A DNA stretch of 11,991 nucleotides, from contig NW_003116450.1 in NCBI RefSeq assembly GCF_000003605.2, positions 497,947 through 509,937 on the forward strand, written 5' to 3'. A model generated the notes under the pieces. That model searched no databases and was not told the origin of the DNA. It saw nothing but the letters and a program-made list of their open reading frames with translations. The position numbers and the translations under genes were made by a program. The stretch is from Saccoglossus kowalevskii. Lineage: Eukaryota > Hemichordata > Enteropneusta > Harrimaniidae. This document shows positions 1-8,224 of the stretch, one piece after another (the first letter of the stretch is position 1; each line of letters opens with the position of its first letter).

Positions 1-1750
1 ACAAGAAGACCATCAAAACATAATGTTAATTTGGTCCAAAATTAATAAACAAATCAATAGAAAATTAATAAAAACAATTGAAAAGTAAAATATAAAATTA
101 TGCAAAATGCAGGAACAAGACATCATGTACATACATGTGGCATATACCAACGTTACGTGTTGAAGGACGGAGTCAATAAACTGCTAACATATTTTGATAA
201 GATTAACTTGTAGGTAAATATGAACAAGATGAAAGCTACATAAGATAAATATAAAGTGATCTAAATAATGGTGAAAAAAAATAAAAAAAAAATAATGATG
301 AATAAACATCATCGCATCATGGCTTTGACGATATCCATGCATGATTTCATAAACCACATTATGCAGCTATAGTTTTGATACAATGTTATACAATGAAATA
401 CATTAGATCTCATTAGAATAATCTAATCTAATCTAGCGGTGAATTATTTTTTTTGTAGTCAGTTTAAATTAAATTCATTTGCATTTGTTTTATATCAACA
501 TTTTTTTCTTCATGCAACATCAGTTCAATTTTCTGCTTCGTTTGACGATGGAAACATATACAACACTACTGATATATTTATTCATTATAAACAGGTTTAA
601 GCTTTGGACGCAGTCTTGCAATTCGGTTAAGGTTCATGGCTCATAACTGATGGTTAAGCTCTGACAGTTTTGTGTATTATTATTCACCATGACAACTATG
701 TTCAGATTAATACCATAATACCCCATTATTATGTACACAAAATGCAATAAATTATACATGCATTGTATGTAAGTCATTAATCTTAGAGATAATAATGTTT
801 CTAACCTGAAATTTATTACTATATTTGGGGAAAACAAAAAAAGAAAGGACAGCATTAATTTAATGTGCTCATCTTGTATCAAGCATCTGAAGTTCGCAAA
901 GAAACAATGTTACAATTTTACACACATTTTATATTTTACATGGAACCCATATTGTAAAGCACGATGATTGTCCTTCACCTTTTCGCATAATACCATATAT
1001 TCAATTTATTCTACAGACAAGTATCGTATTTGCTCTATTAAAAGCGCATCCAGAAAAGCGGTAAATGTTAGCATTTCAAATGTAAGCGCACAAAAACTCA
1101 AAATTGTATTTATTTTATACTGGAGCAATCAAACGTGCTTTATTTTGATAAAAGTTTTGTTCCAATTCCACTCACAAAAACATCTGGTTATTCTACTGAT
1201 TTAACCCACTGAATATTTTCCTGCCAAAAATGTTATGTATTACTATTTTGTGTACTTTTCTAATTTATTTGTTAAATATTTAAACATATTGCCTGCTGCT
1301 GACATCCCTTTGTTTCATTTCCCTTAAATTTTGGTATGTCTGTGAAAGTTTTCTGCAAAAATACTTTCATTATGCCTCCAGCACAGCAAATATGTAAGTT
1401 GAGCTCCCAGGAAAAATGAGAAACAAGGTTGCTTTTCAATCTATGGTTAGGAATAGTAAATATTTTAAATATTGCAATTACCGGTATATGATTATATATC
1501 ATATTGTATTACATCAGATAATTTCTCTCAATTGGAATTAATGACTTTGCAAAAAAAAAAATCACTATTCATGATTATGATTATGAATGAATTTACGTTT
1601 GAAACAACAGTAAAGGTTCTTAAAAACAAAGATTTTAGTAATGGATTCTATATGAATGACACTAATGTAGTGTTCTACTTGAAAATAATACACTTTATAT
1701 AACATCAATCAGACCATCAGAGCATATTTCCTGTATTACATGTGCTTTTA

Positions 1751-1990
1751 TTAAATTGTGGATGTACCGTACATAAGGTACTTTTTAGTGATGAACTGAT
1801 CTTTCAACTCTTCACTGCCAGTTTCAACTTTTGTAACCTTCCACCAAAATAGTTCACCTGAAAAATCTATCTTTCCAAAATGTTGGTCAAATTCTGAGTT
1901 TATAACGGTAATTCCAGAGACGAAAATGAAGAAAAACAGCAAATATTGGAGTAATATTGTGTGAGAACAACTTTCAGTAAATGTTCTCAT
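1751..1990 (-). CDS. Doubtful small open frame with signal-peptide-like N-terminus
   Basis: This 79-codon frame begins MRTFTESCSHTILLQ, followed by a hydrophobic run (LLFFFIFVSGITV) and a more polar part containing GELFWWKVTKVETGSEE. It looks like a signal peptide or single membrane segment plus a small charged domain. The stop TAA overlaps an AATAAA hexamer (minus strand, 1752-1747). Start context is poor (T at -3). I do not recognise the product, and a frame of this length can occur by chance in AT-rich intron. It lies within PDE8 intron 1 on the same strand. Confidence 0.15.
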   Translation of the reverse strand: MRTFTESCSHTILLQYLLFFFIFVSGITVINSEFDQHFGKIDFSGELFWWKVTKVETGSEELKDQFITKKYLMYGTSTI

Positions 1991-2821
1991 CCAAGGTTTG
2001 AATCTTTTTTTCTAATTTGTCTGATATAGGTGAAACCCTTGAACTGCAAAACAGATAGTCAATTCAAGTGACAATTATGGCTTTTATTAGGAAAAATATC
2101 TTTCACATATTTTTTTACAATTTCCGTAAGGATATATTGTATTTCTGTACAGAAGATCTCTTCACTAATAATGTTTTGAGTGTCAAACTGACGCTGCTAT
2201 CACCTTTCACAAAATATTACATATAACCGAAAAAAAAACGTTTTTCATATTAAAATATAATCTTGATTAAAACCTTTAAGCAATAACAAATTAAGTCATT
2301 TGGTCTAAAATATAAAAAAAAAGTAAATAATTTGGCAAAAAATGAAGTAGGGCTTGGAATCATGACATTCAAATTGTTAAATACAAGATTTTACAAGCAC
2401 TAAACAACTCAGCATCATCTCAGGTCTGTTTTCAAGTCTGTGTACCCAAATAATTATCTAGACTGACGAATGTATTGATTAATAACTTGTGACAGGAACA
2501 AAGTGTTATGAATGGCAAGTAATAGCTCCTTGTAATCAGGAGTCTTCTTAGAAATATGTATACAAACACAGAGTATAGCACTATCATAATTGATATTATT
2601 GTCCAATAAAAAATAAATATTCTAAAATTTACTCTTTTCTTCTTTTGATAATGATGTTTGAAGATAATTTATTATTTGAAACAATACAATATAGCTCAAG
2701 TTCAATGCTGTAACTGCTTTAAATTTTTATAACTTCCAAGTTGGGTTTACCCTAAAATCGGATTATATTGATGCAGCTTCTCACTGTTTATCCGAAACAC
2801 ACTATTGATGGACAGGAAGCG

Positions 2822-2834
2822 GTTACCAAGCAAC
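2822..2834. promoter_or_regulatory. X-box-like RFX site
   Basis: GTTACCAAGCAAC fits the X-box pattern GTNRCC-(1-3 nt)-RGYAAC at every specified base. It is preceded by an ETS-type ACAGGAAGCGG at 2813-2823 and lies 206 bp inside PDE8 intron 1. Binding is inferred from the motif alone. Confidence 0.35.
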
Positions 2835-3033
2835 TAGTTTTGCCGAGGGGAAAGAATACTATGTTACATTCGCAATGAAGATGGCGTGTTTTACGTCAAC
2901 AAATTCCTCGTAAAAAAGAAAACAAAATAAATTTATATCAAGGGGAAATAGTTTGTTATTTGATACGATATGAGATTGTTCTCAACTGTTGTTTTATCGT
3001 CACATTGAGGTCTATGCGTCGATACACTCAATG

Positions 3034-3039
3034 ACTTAC
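3034..3039 (-). promoter_or_regulatory. PDE8 exon 1 splice donor
   Basis: On the minus strand AGG|GTAAGT matches the U1 consensus at every intronic position, and it falls just before the divergence from PDE8-like sequence. Confidence 0.88.
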
Positions 3040-3297
3040 CCTCATTTCAACAGTCGACCGACTTGTCTGCGTCTCCGCCTCAATGCTTATCGTACCCCGC
3101 CTGTCTCTCCGTCCGAGTATGGCTGGACCCGCCGCTGTGCTGGACGGTCCCGCCTCTGTAATGTCCGTACTCCGAATTAAATGTGTGTGTTGTTGTTGAT
3201 GCGAAAACGACGAAGGTCGTGGTGAATTCGATTCGTCCGAGTCTCTGCAGTATACAACGCCGCTCTGTGATACATGAATACTCGGCGCACAGCCCAT
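3040..3297 (-). CDS. PDE8: PDE8-family high-affinity cAMP phosphodiesterase, first coding exon (partial gene)
   Basis: Encodes the first 86 residues, beginning MGCAPSIHVSQSGVVYCRDS. From memory of the family this closely matches the PDE8B N-terminus (MGCAPSIHVSQSGV...), and the later EAETQT (residues 73-78) is also shared. Gly2 and Cys3 form the N-myristoylation/palmitoylation signal that anchors PDE8 to membranes. Between them lies a Ser/His/Gln-rich variable stretch. The start has A at -3 and G at +4, with an in-frame TGA 15 bases upstream (3312-3310). The exon ends AGG|GTAAGT at 3040/3039 in phase 0; reading through would stop after three codons. The REC, PAS and HD-type catalytic domains must lie left of this window, since no exon encoding them was recognised in 1-3039. 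PDE8 enzymes hydrolyse cAMP with high affinity and are insensitive to IBMX. Confidence 0.92.
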
Positions 3298-3480
3298 TAT
3301 TTCCCGCGTTCAGTTTCCTCGCATTCTGAGGCGAGGATGTGTTTACAAGACCAAGACGGACTTGTAAATTATGTACAACGTACTATATATATTCCGATGT
3401 GAGAAAATAAAATCCCTCAAAATGTGAAGACACCTACTTCAAGGACGACTTGAGCACATATGCGATTTCCGTAGACGATC
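3298..3480 (-). promoter_or_regulatory. PDE8 5' UTR / proximal upstream region
   Basis: Sequence directly upstream of the PDE8 start on the minus strand. It is richer in G+C and CpG than the flanks, continuing the CpG-rich patch that covers the coding exon. No TATA box or initiator could be placed with confidence. Confidence 0.4.
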
Positions 3481-3787
3481 AGCCAAAGGATGGGGAGATC
3501 GGCTCCGATGAACGAATGCGAGCCGACAAGCCAGCTGATTTCGATGATGAAGACAAGTGCGCGAAGTTTTTTACTTTCTGGGTGTAGAAATCACAGCAAC
3601 TGTGGTTTTCGTAACAATGAAGATCAATGAACTTAGGTTTTTTTCAGATAAACGAAATTATATCACAGCTAAGTAGTAGTCTTGACAAATCTTGAAAAGC
3701 AACGGCCAGCATCGGAAATGATTTCTCACATCGATGCATTGCACACTATATCGCTGCTGATGATGTCAAAGCTCAAATTGACGACTA

Positions 3788-3836
3788 ACCAATCACAATG
3801 GCTAACGCTGTCACGTGACGGACACACTGACGTACG
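3788..3836. promoter_or_regulatory. Promoter-like cluster: CCAAT, TCACGTGA E-box, CRE-like
   Basis: Within 50 bp are AACCAATCAC (3788-3797, NF-Y type), the 8-bp palindrome TCACGTGA (3812-3819, bHLH-ZIP type) and TGACGTAC (3829-3836, CRE-like). Such spacing is typical of animal proximal promoters. The cluster is about 0.5 kb upstream of the PDE8 start, so it could serve PDE8 through an upstream non-coding exon, or an unrecognised divergent transcript. Confidence 0.4.
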
Positions 3837-3900
3837 TTTTTCCATTGCAATGTAATGGTACATTTTCGTGCACATATGTCGAGTGTGTATGATCTTGGAT

Positions 3901-4580
3901 AATAATGTCATTAATGTATTATATAACCGATTTCACGCATCTCTAGCGCAAATTCTAAATTTTAGTACATTGTTGTGTTCACAAGGATATTAGCTGTATA
4001 GTACTTCAATGTCACATCATATATTTTTTTACCACCTCGGGGTCGAAACTATAATCATTTAATACATGAATGCATTAATTATCAGCAGTGATTTCACATT
4101 GTGTCGACTCACTATATCGATCTGAATTCATGTTGTCATGGTATTGAATATGTAATGCACTAATATATTCAAATTAATATTGATAAATATTTCTATTTTG
4201 CTTGTTTATTTCGTGTAAAGTTTAGAATAGAATAAATATACACTCCAGATAAAATATGACATGTTTATTGGCAATAATGACGTACTTTAAATGCACTAAT
4301 TAATTACTTGGTTTTAATTTTTCAATTTTCGCCTATAATCGGCTTAATTAAATTCACTTCATATGTAAAATAATAATTAAACTCATTGTTTCCCTGGTAA
4401 CTTCGCGAATTTTAAAACCACAACAACCAATGAATAATACTTAAGGTTTACGGTATGTGAATATGCTAAAAAAACGAAATAAGTGAAAATAAATGATCTT
4501 ACAGTATCGGCTAATCATAAGGGTGTTGATGTGACGATGTGAGAGTTTTACAAACTGAGCCGGAGCCAAGCCTGGTCTCA
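3901..4580. other. Intergenic, AT-rich, no gene seen
   Basis: No recognisable coding sequence. It contains a CRE-like TGACGTAC (4278-4285) and a palindromic RFX-type motif at 4388-4401. The longest frame nearby (minus, 4441-4671) shows no family resemblance. Confidence 0.6.
4388..4401. promoter_or_regulatory. RFX-type palindromic motif
   Basis: GTTTCCCTGGTAAC has both RFX half-sites (GTTNCC and GGNAAC) with the canonical 2-bp spacer. Position is about 1.1 kb upstream of PDE8 and 3.8 kb upstream of FXN. Motif match only. Confidence 0.3.
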
Positions 4581-4588
4581 TCGTTAAC

Positions 4589-4614
4589 GTTACGGTACGG
4601 TACCGTGCCGTAAC
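4589..4614. repeat. 26-bp near-perfect palindrome
   Basis: The sequence starts GTTACGGTACGG, is centred on GGTACC (4599-4604) and ends CCGTGCCGTAAC. Twelve of thirteen base pairs match, with one T/C exception. It could form a cruciform or bind a dimeric protein. It does not belong to any element recognised here. Confidence 0.75.
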
Positions 4615-4751
4615 CGCTTGAGTATAATGTATTGCATCGCTAACATTACGTATTGCCAAATATTTTAACACTAACGCAAATATAGTATTATAATAACTGG
4701 TCAGAGTGAAATATAATCAATTATTTGTTTGGAGAATTACAGGTGATTATC

Positions 4752-4884
4752 TTAAAGCGCTATGGTCGTCGTTCAGCGCGTGTTCGAATTTCATGTAAAT
4801 AAACAATGTATTTTAAACGCGCTGTACACGTCGCTGTGAGTCCCATGTCGAACAGGACGCAGCGCGACGACTGCCGCCCTTTAA
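4752..4884. mobile_element. 133-bp TTAA-bounded inverted-repeat element (MITE-like)
   Basis: The left end TTAAAGCGCTATGGTCGTCG (4752-4771) matches the reverse complement of the right end (4865-4884) at 15 of 20 positions. Further in, TGTTCGA (4781-4787) mirrors TCGAACA (4848-4854). The interior is CpG-rich against an AT-rich background and has no coding capacity. TTAA at both borders suggests a piggyBac-type target duplication, but this is one copy and the family is unknown. Confidence 0.45.
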
Positions 4885-5034
4885 ATATAAACACCGGGAT
4901 TACTAGCGCTAACACTTACGAAGCGTCAACCAACACGGTACATTTCACACATTTTCATTTTTCTTTATAAAATAATTATGTATATATTGCTATCACTCAC
5001 AGAGAGATTACTTTAAATTCCCTATTTTCTTCCG

Positions 5035-5042
5035 TTACGTAA
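5035..5042. promoter_or_regulatory. PAR-bZIP/C/EBP-type palindrome TTACGTAA
   Basis: Perfect 8-bp TTACGTAA in intergenic DNA. Such sites bind PAR-bZIP and E4BP4 factors in animals. No neighbouring promoter could be placed. Confidence 0.25.
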
Positions 5043-5121
5043 GTTCATAACCAGGACTTTCATACCCTGTCGCCGAGGCACATTCAAATAATGTAATCAG
5101 TACGTATAGTCTATTTATGGT

Positions 5122-5155
5122 GTCTGTGTCATCACTACGTCACAGACCCTCTATC
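5122..5155. repeat. Hairpin carrying the GATAGAGGG-CTGTG motif
   Basis: GTCTGTG (5122-5128) and CACAGAC (5141-5147) form a 7-bp stem around a 12-nt loop. Read on the minus strand, 5155-5141 is GATAGAGGGTCTGTG, one base different from the hairpin arm in FXN intron 4 (10919-10933). Confidence 0.5.
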
Positions 5156-5164
5156 ACCGATCTT

Positions 5165-6078
5165 AGAAACGGCTACTGTTTTAGGTGTATTTGTGATTGA
5201 GGTACTAATACTACGTTAATAAAATAACAATAAATATTACTGATCGAATTATTTTGATTTTCAGCCTACAAGTGACTAGGCACGTTTGATGCCATCCTCC
5301 ATGATGCCCCTTTCTCCGATGACAGTTATCTGGGGAGGGGTGCGTCCCCTAAAACTACACATACATCCCACAACGCGATGTAGTAGTGTGTGTTTTTAAA
5401 GTCTGTTTACTGTCAAACCACCCGCTGTCCGAGAATTCATCCACATACGGATGTGGGACGAACAGCCCACCGCCACCCAACTACCATGCCAACACCATCG
5501 CCACCACTCAGAACATTACCTCGAAAATCTTCGCTGAATTGAAATGTACCATTACAAGTATATACTGGTAGTCACGTCAAATCTGTGATACGTCCTGTAC
5601 ACCTATTTCAGTTTGAGTGGGATTTTGGACAGCAATACAATAAAGTTGAAAAGAAATATATACTAAATTGTATAAATATGACGAAAGAAAGCAAGAAATT
5701 TTAATTTTCAAATAATACCAAACATACCCTGTATGTTTACATCGTCAAGAACGGACGCGAGTACCACCAAAACTCGCCTCAGTGTTACTCAGACCGAGCG
5801 TATCCTTGTTGCATGGAACAATCAACATTTTCTCCAAATGAGAAAATGGATGCTCCATCGTCTCGAGTGATGTTTCAAATCTTGAAAAATGTGTTTTGTC
5901 GACTTTTAAAATGACAAGTAACTTGCTGCTTGTTGTACTAGTATTTCAGACTACAGCGTCAAAAGTGTACCTCTTTCGAGATTACTTTGGGAAAAGACGA
6001 AAAATAAATGTTTAATGAAAGTAATGCTCATTCATTTGTTTCTCGTCTGGGGTATGATGAAAGACGAAAACGGAAAGC
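5165..6078. other. Intergenic, no gene recognised
   Basis: The segment 5270-5560 is richer in G+C and includes a 61-codon plus-strand frame (5386-5571) with a Pro/Thr/Asn-rich translation. No domain is recognisable, no good splice sites frame it, and the minus strand is equally uninformative. The remainder to 6078 is AT-rich. The stretch 5860-6078 may be a strongly diverged upstream extension of repeat copy A. Confidence 0.5.
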
Positions 6079-6520
6079 GCACTGATTCTAGGCCATAGAC
6101 TATAGGTGATAAATGTGATATTGTTATTGTTAACAAAAAGTGAACGATGACGTCAAATGTCACAGACTCTATCTTTAAATTGAATATTTTTTAAATTTGT
6201 ATATGATTATGAAAGCTTTCTTGTACCAGATAATTGTGTATGTTTTGTGAATATTTTTTCCATTCTTTTCTCTGTAGGTTTTTATTTTTTTTATTCAGAT
6301 ATTTTTTTCCAATTTCACTCACGGAGTTTCTAATCCCCTAACGAAATATTAACGAAACTATCTTGATTGAGGGCGCTATGTTCCGATCACAGTCCCTCCA
6401 TGATAGACGATACAAATTCAAGGAATGTGTTGAAAAGATGCTCCTGCGCTGTACATGAAATTGTTTCTGAGCTCTAGAGAATGAATTGCCATGCAAATAT
6501 ATATGAAAATCGAAATGTAT
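6079..6520 (+). repeat. Diverged repeat, copy A
   Basis: Four collinear blocks recur in copy B: GCACTGATTCTAGGCCAT (6079-6096, 18/18 identical), AACAAAAAGTG followed by a GACGTCAAA core (6132-6157), TATGAAAGCTTTCTTGT and following T-rich sequence to TTATTCAGA (about 6203-6299), and ATTGCCAT plus CGAAATGTA (about 6484-6519). The copies differ by many substitutions and indels, so they are old. The long minus-strand frame here (6338-6589) shows no known domain. Confidence 0.7.
6148..6155. promoter_or_regulatory. Full CRE palindrome TGACGTCA in repeat copy A
   Basis: Perfect consensus CREB/ATF site. The matching position of copy B reads CGACGTCA (7128-7135), one base off. Whether either is bound is unknown. 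Confidence 0.4.
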
Positions 6521-7034
6521 CAAACTTAACCCGGTTTGTATACTTTTTAAAGACACGGATGGTGTGCTCGGATCTTCTGTGAATGACATTACACGAAATT
6601 ACTTGAACTACGCCCTCTAGGTGGATGATATTATAGCGGTTACCTCCCGTATCTCATACTCCGATTCCTCTGAGACATCCAAATATAAACAATGAATATC
6701 CCTATTACTACATTTTACAAATTACAATTATGTACTTCTCACAGACGTGATTCTTCTTTTGCTACATGTCGTTTCTCCGCTTTTCGAGAACGCTTTCTGT
6801 TGATTTAAAACAAATTCTACAACTGAGTGGAGATTCCATTCCAGGCGGAAGGCTGCGAAGGTAGATCTTTTTCGAGACTCTGTGAATTTAAGAAAAAAAC
6901 ACGGAGCAAACCTTTCCAAATGTAACTCTCATCAGAAGAAGGGACGTTACTTCATCATACCATTCTCATAATTTTGCGCGAAGAGAAAAGAATACGGGAA
7001 TAACGGTTCTCCGGTAATTTGTGTAGACAAATTA
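6521..7034. other. DNA between repeat copies, no gene seen
   Basis: AT-rich. CGCCCTC at 6612-6618 is the inverted counterpart of GAGGGCG at 6369-6375, hinting at a nested inverted-repeat element of about 250 bp, but the arms do not extend convincingly. Minus-strand frames at 6728-6919 and 6955-7140 have no recognisable features. Confidence 0.5.
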
Positions 7035-7141
7035 GCACTGATTCTAGGCCATGTAGAGATACGTGACAAAATATGAAACGAAACAGACAGCACCGGGCGA
7101 AAAGTGATACAAACAAAAAGTGCGTGACGACGTCAAACAAA

Positions 7142-7155
7142 TGTGTGTGTGTGTG
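7142..7155. repeat. GT/TG microsatellite
   Basis: Seven TG units, running into TTTGTTTG. Confidence 0.85.
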
Positions 7156-7231
7156 TTTGTTTGTTTTTTAAATTCAGCGCTCTATTAAAATGCTACCTCC
7201 ATGAAAAGATATATTCAAAAAAACAAACAAA
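7156..7231. repeat. 76-bp hairpin with 14-bp perfect arms
   Basis: TTTGTTTGTTTTTT (7156-7169) is exactly complementary to AAAAAACAAACAAA (7218-7231) around a 48-nt loop. The low complexity of the arms lessens its significance. Confidence 0.65.
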
Positions 7232-7277
7232 TTACTCATATTTTTATTGAATATAATAAAAATACCCTCAAGATTTG

Positions 7278-7292
7278 GACGTCTCAGACGTC
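7278..7292. repeat. 15-bp perfect palindrome with two GACGTC cores
   Basis: GACGTCT-C-AGACGTC is perfectly symmetric around one base. Each arm holds a CRE-type ACGT core. Confidence 0.7.
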
Positions 7293-7525
7293 TTACTATA
7301 CAATATGTCGTAACATACTACGTAGTGGAACTTAGAAGTACGGAATGCCGGGAAGCGAATGTTGTATGGTTATGAAAGCTTTTTTGTGCAAGAAAATATG
7401 TATATTTCTATGAATATGTTTCTATCCCTTTCCCCGTAGAATTTATTCAGACTTGTTTTTCTCGAATTTACCATAACGCTTTGGAGGTATTACTGAATCG
7501 CCAGTGAGTGGCGCGCTGTTTATAA

Positions 7526-7562
7526 GCACTGACCGCGGTTACTTTAGTAACCATGCACTGAC
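7526..7562. repeat. Hairpin flanked by 8-bp direct repeats
   Basis: GGTTAC-TTTA-GTAACC (7537-7552) is a perfect 6-bp stem. GCACTGAC occurs directly on both sides (7526-7533 and 7555-7562). Confidence 0.5.
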
Positions 7563-7655
7563 TAAGTTTAGATTCACAAACTGTGATGAAAACATGTATC
7601 GATGTTTTACACTCGGAACAATATATTGCCATAGCATATAAGAAACGAAATGTAA

Positions 7656-8060
7656 AAGCAAGCAATTTAATTTAAATTGTCTACTTGTTATTTTTCCCCG
7701 GACACCCTCTATTTTCTAATTCAATTGACTACCCCTAAATAGCACCAAGGTTGATATCATGAGTCGGATAAATTCCGAGAAATACATTCATGTAAATTCA
7801 TCATGTAACTCTTTTGGATTGTGATGCTTATGCAATGCTCTTTTTCAAAACCTGTTTACATGTAACGTGAATCATAATATCATAAACGCAATCAGCATAA
7901 CACTACATTTCTGTCCTTGCCGTTCATAGCCGGAGTCCACGTAAATAAATTTGAAATAAACGAAATTCTTCGCTATCAGGATGTCATGATTATGTTAAAA
8001 AGTGAAAAATCAACTAAAACTTTCATTACAGATAAAAAAAAAAAGTTTTATATACAGTAC
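7656..8060. other. Intergenic upstream of FXN, nothing recognised
   Basis: AT-rich sequence with no recognisable coding frame or repeat. Confidence 0.6.
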
Positions 8061-8224
8061 TAGTATATGGGCCACCGTAGAGTGTATAATAAAACCATCC
8101 TTCAGTATTTGAGTAAACAAACACCAACACTCAAACACTCAAAATGGCTGCGCCCATGTGAAGGCATTTATTTTTATTACAAAGCTGGATATTTTTGGTT
8201 TATGACCACTGTGGTTGAAGTAAT
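8061..8224 (+). promoter_or_regulatory. FXN promoter / 5' UTR region with YY1-like site
   Basis: AAAATGGCTGC at 8141-8151 fits the YY1 consensus, a motif often found just downstream of animal transcription starts. Its ATG (8144) would open only a five-codon upstream frame (MAAPM, stop at 8159-8161). The FXN start lies 81 bp further on. Transcription start and any TATA box are not evident. Confidence 0.4.

Larger units (their letters stand above)
1..3039 (-). other. PDE8 intron 1 (5' part), no exon recognised
   Basis: The stretch is AT-rich with homopolymer A and T runs. Minus-strand frames were read for PDE8 landmarks (GPM followed by a LLVF-type strand, then KED, or the HHEII and DHR motifs of the REC domain) and none was found. 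One short minus-strand frame with a hydrophobic N-terminus (1751-1990) and an X-box-like motif (2822-2834) are listed separately. A (TAATC)n-like run at 418-435 is the only local repeat seen. Confidence 0.65.
7035..7655 (+). repeat. Diverged repeat, copy B
   Basis: Same block order and orientation as copy A: GCACTGATTCTAGGCCAT at 7035-7052, AACAAAAAGTG with GACGTCAAA at 7112-7137, TATGAAAGCTTTTTTGT to TTATTCAGA at about 7371-7451, and ATTGCCAT with CGAAATGTA at 7625-7654. It is about 180 bp longer than A, mainly through extra DNA between 7140 and 7360 that contains a GT microsatellite, a 14-bp inverted repeat and a GACGTC palindrome. Start-to-start distance from A is 956 bp. Confidence 0.7.

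Noticed and set aside
2989-3180. 63-codon plus-strand frame
   Set aside because: It lies opposite the PDE8 exon and its Arg/Ser/Pro-rich translation is explained by the complementary coding sequence.
4754-4884. tRNA gene (GTTCGAAT looks like a B box)
   Set aside because: No A box, acceptor stem or cloverleaf can be drawn; the symmetry is that of an inverted-repeat element.
6338-6589. 83-codon minus-strand frame in repeat copy A as a transposase remnant
   Set aside because: No catalytic motif or family resemblance, and the corresponding frame in copy B (7468-7665) does not align convincingly.
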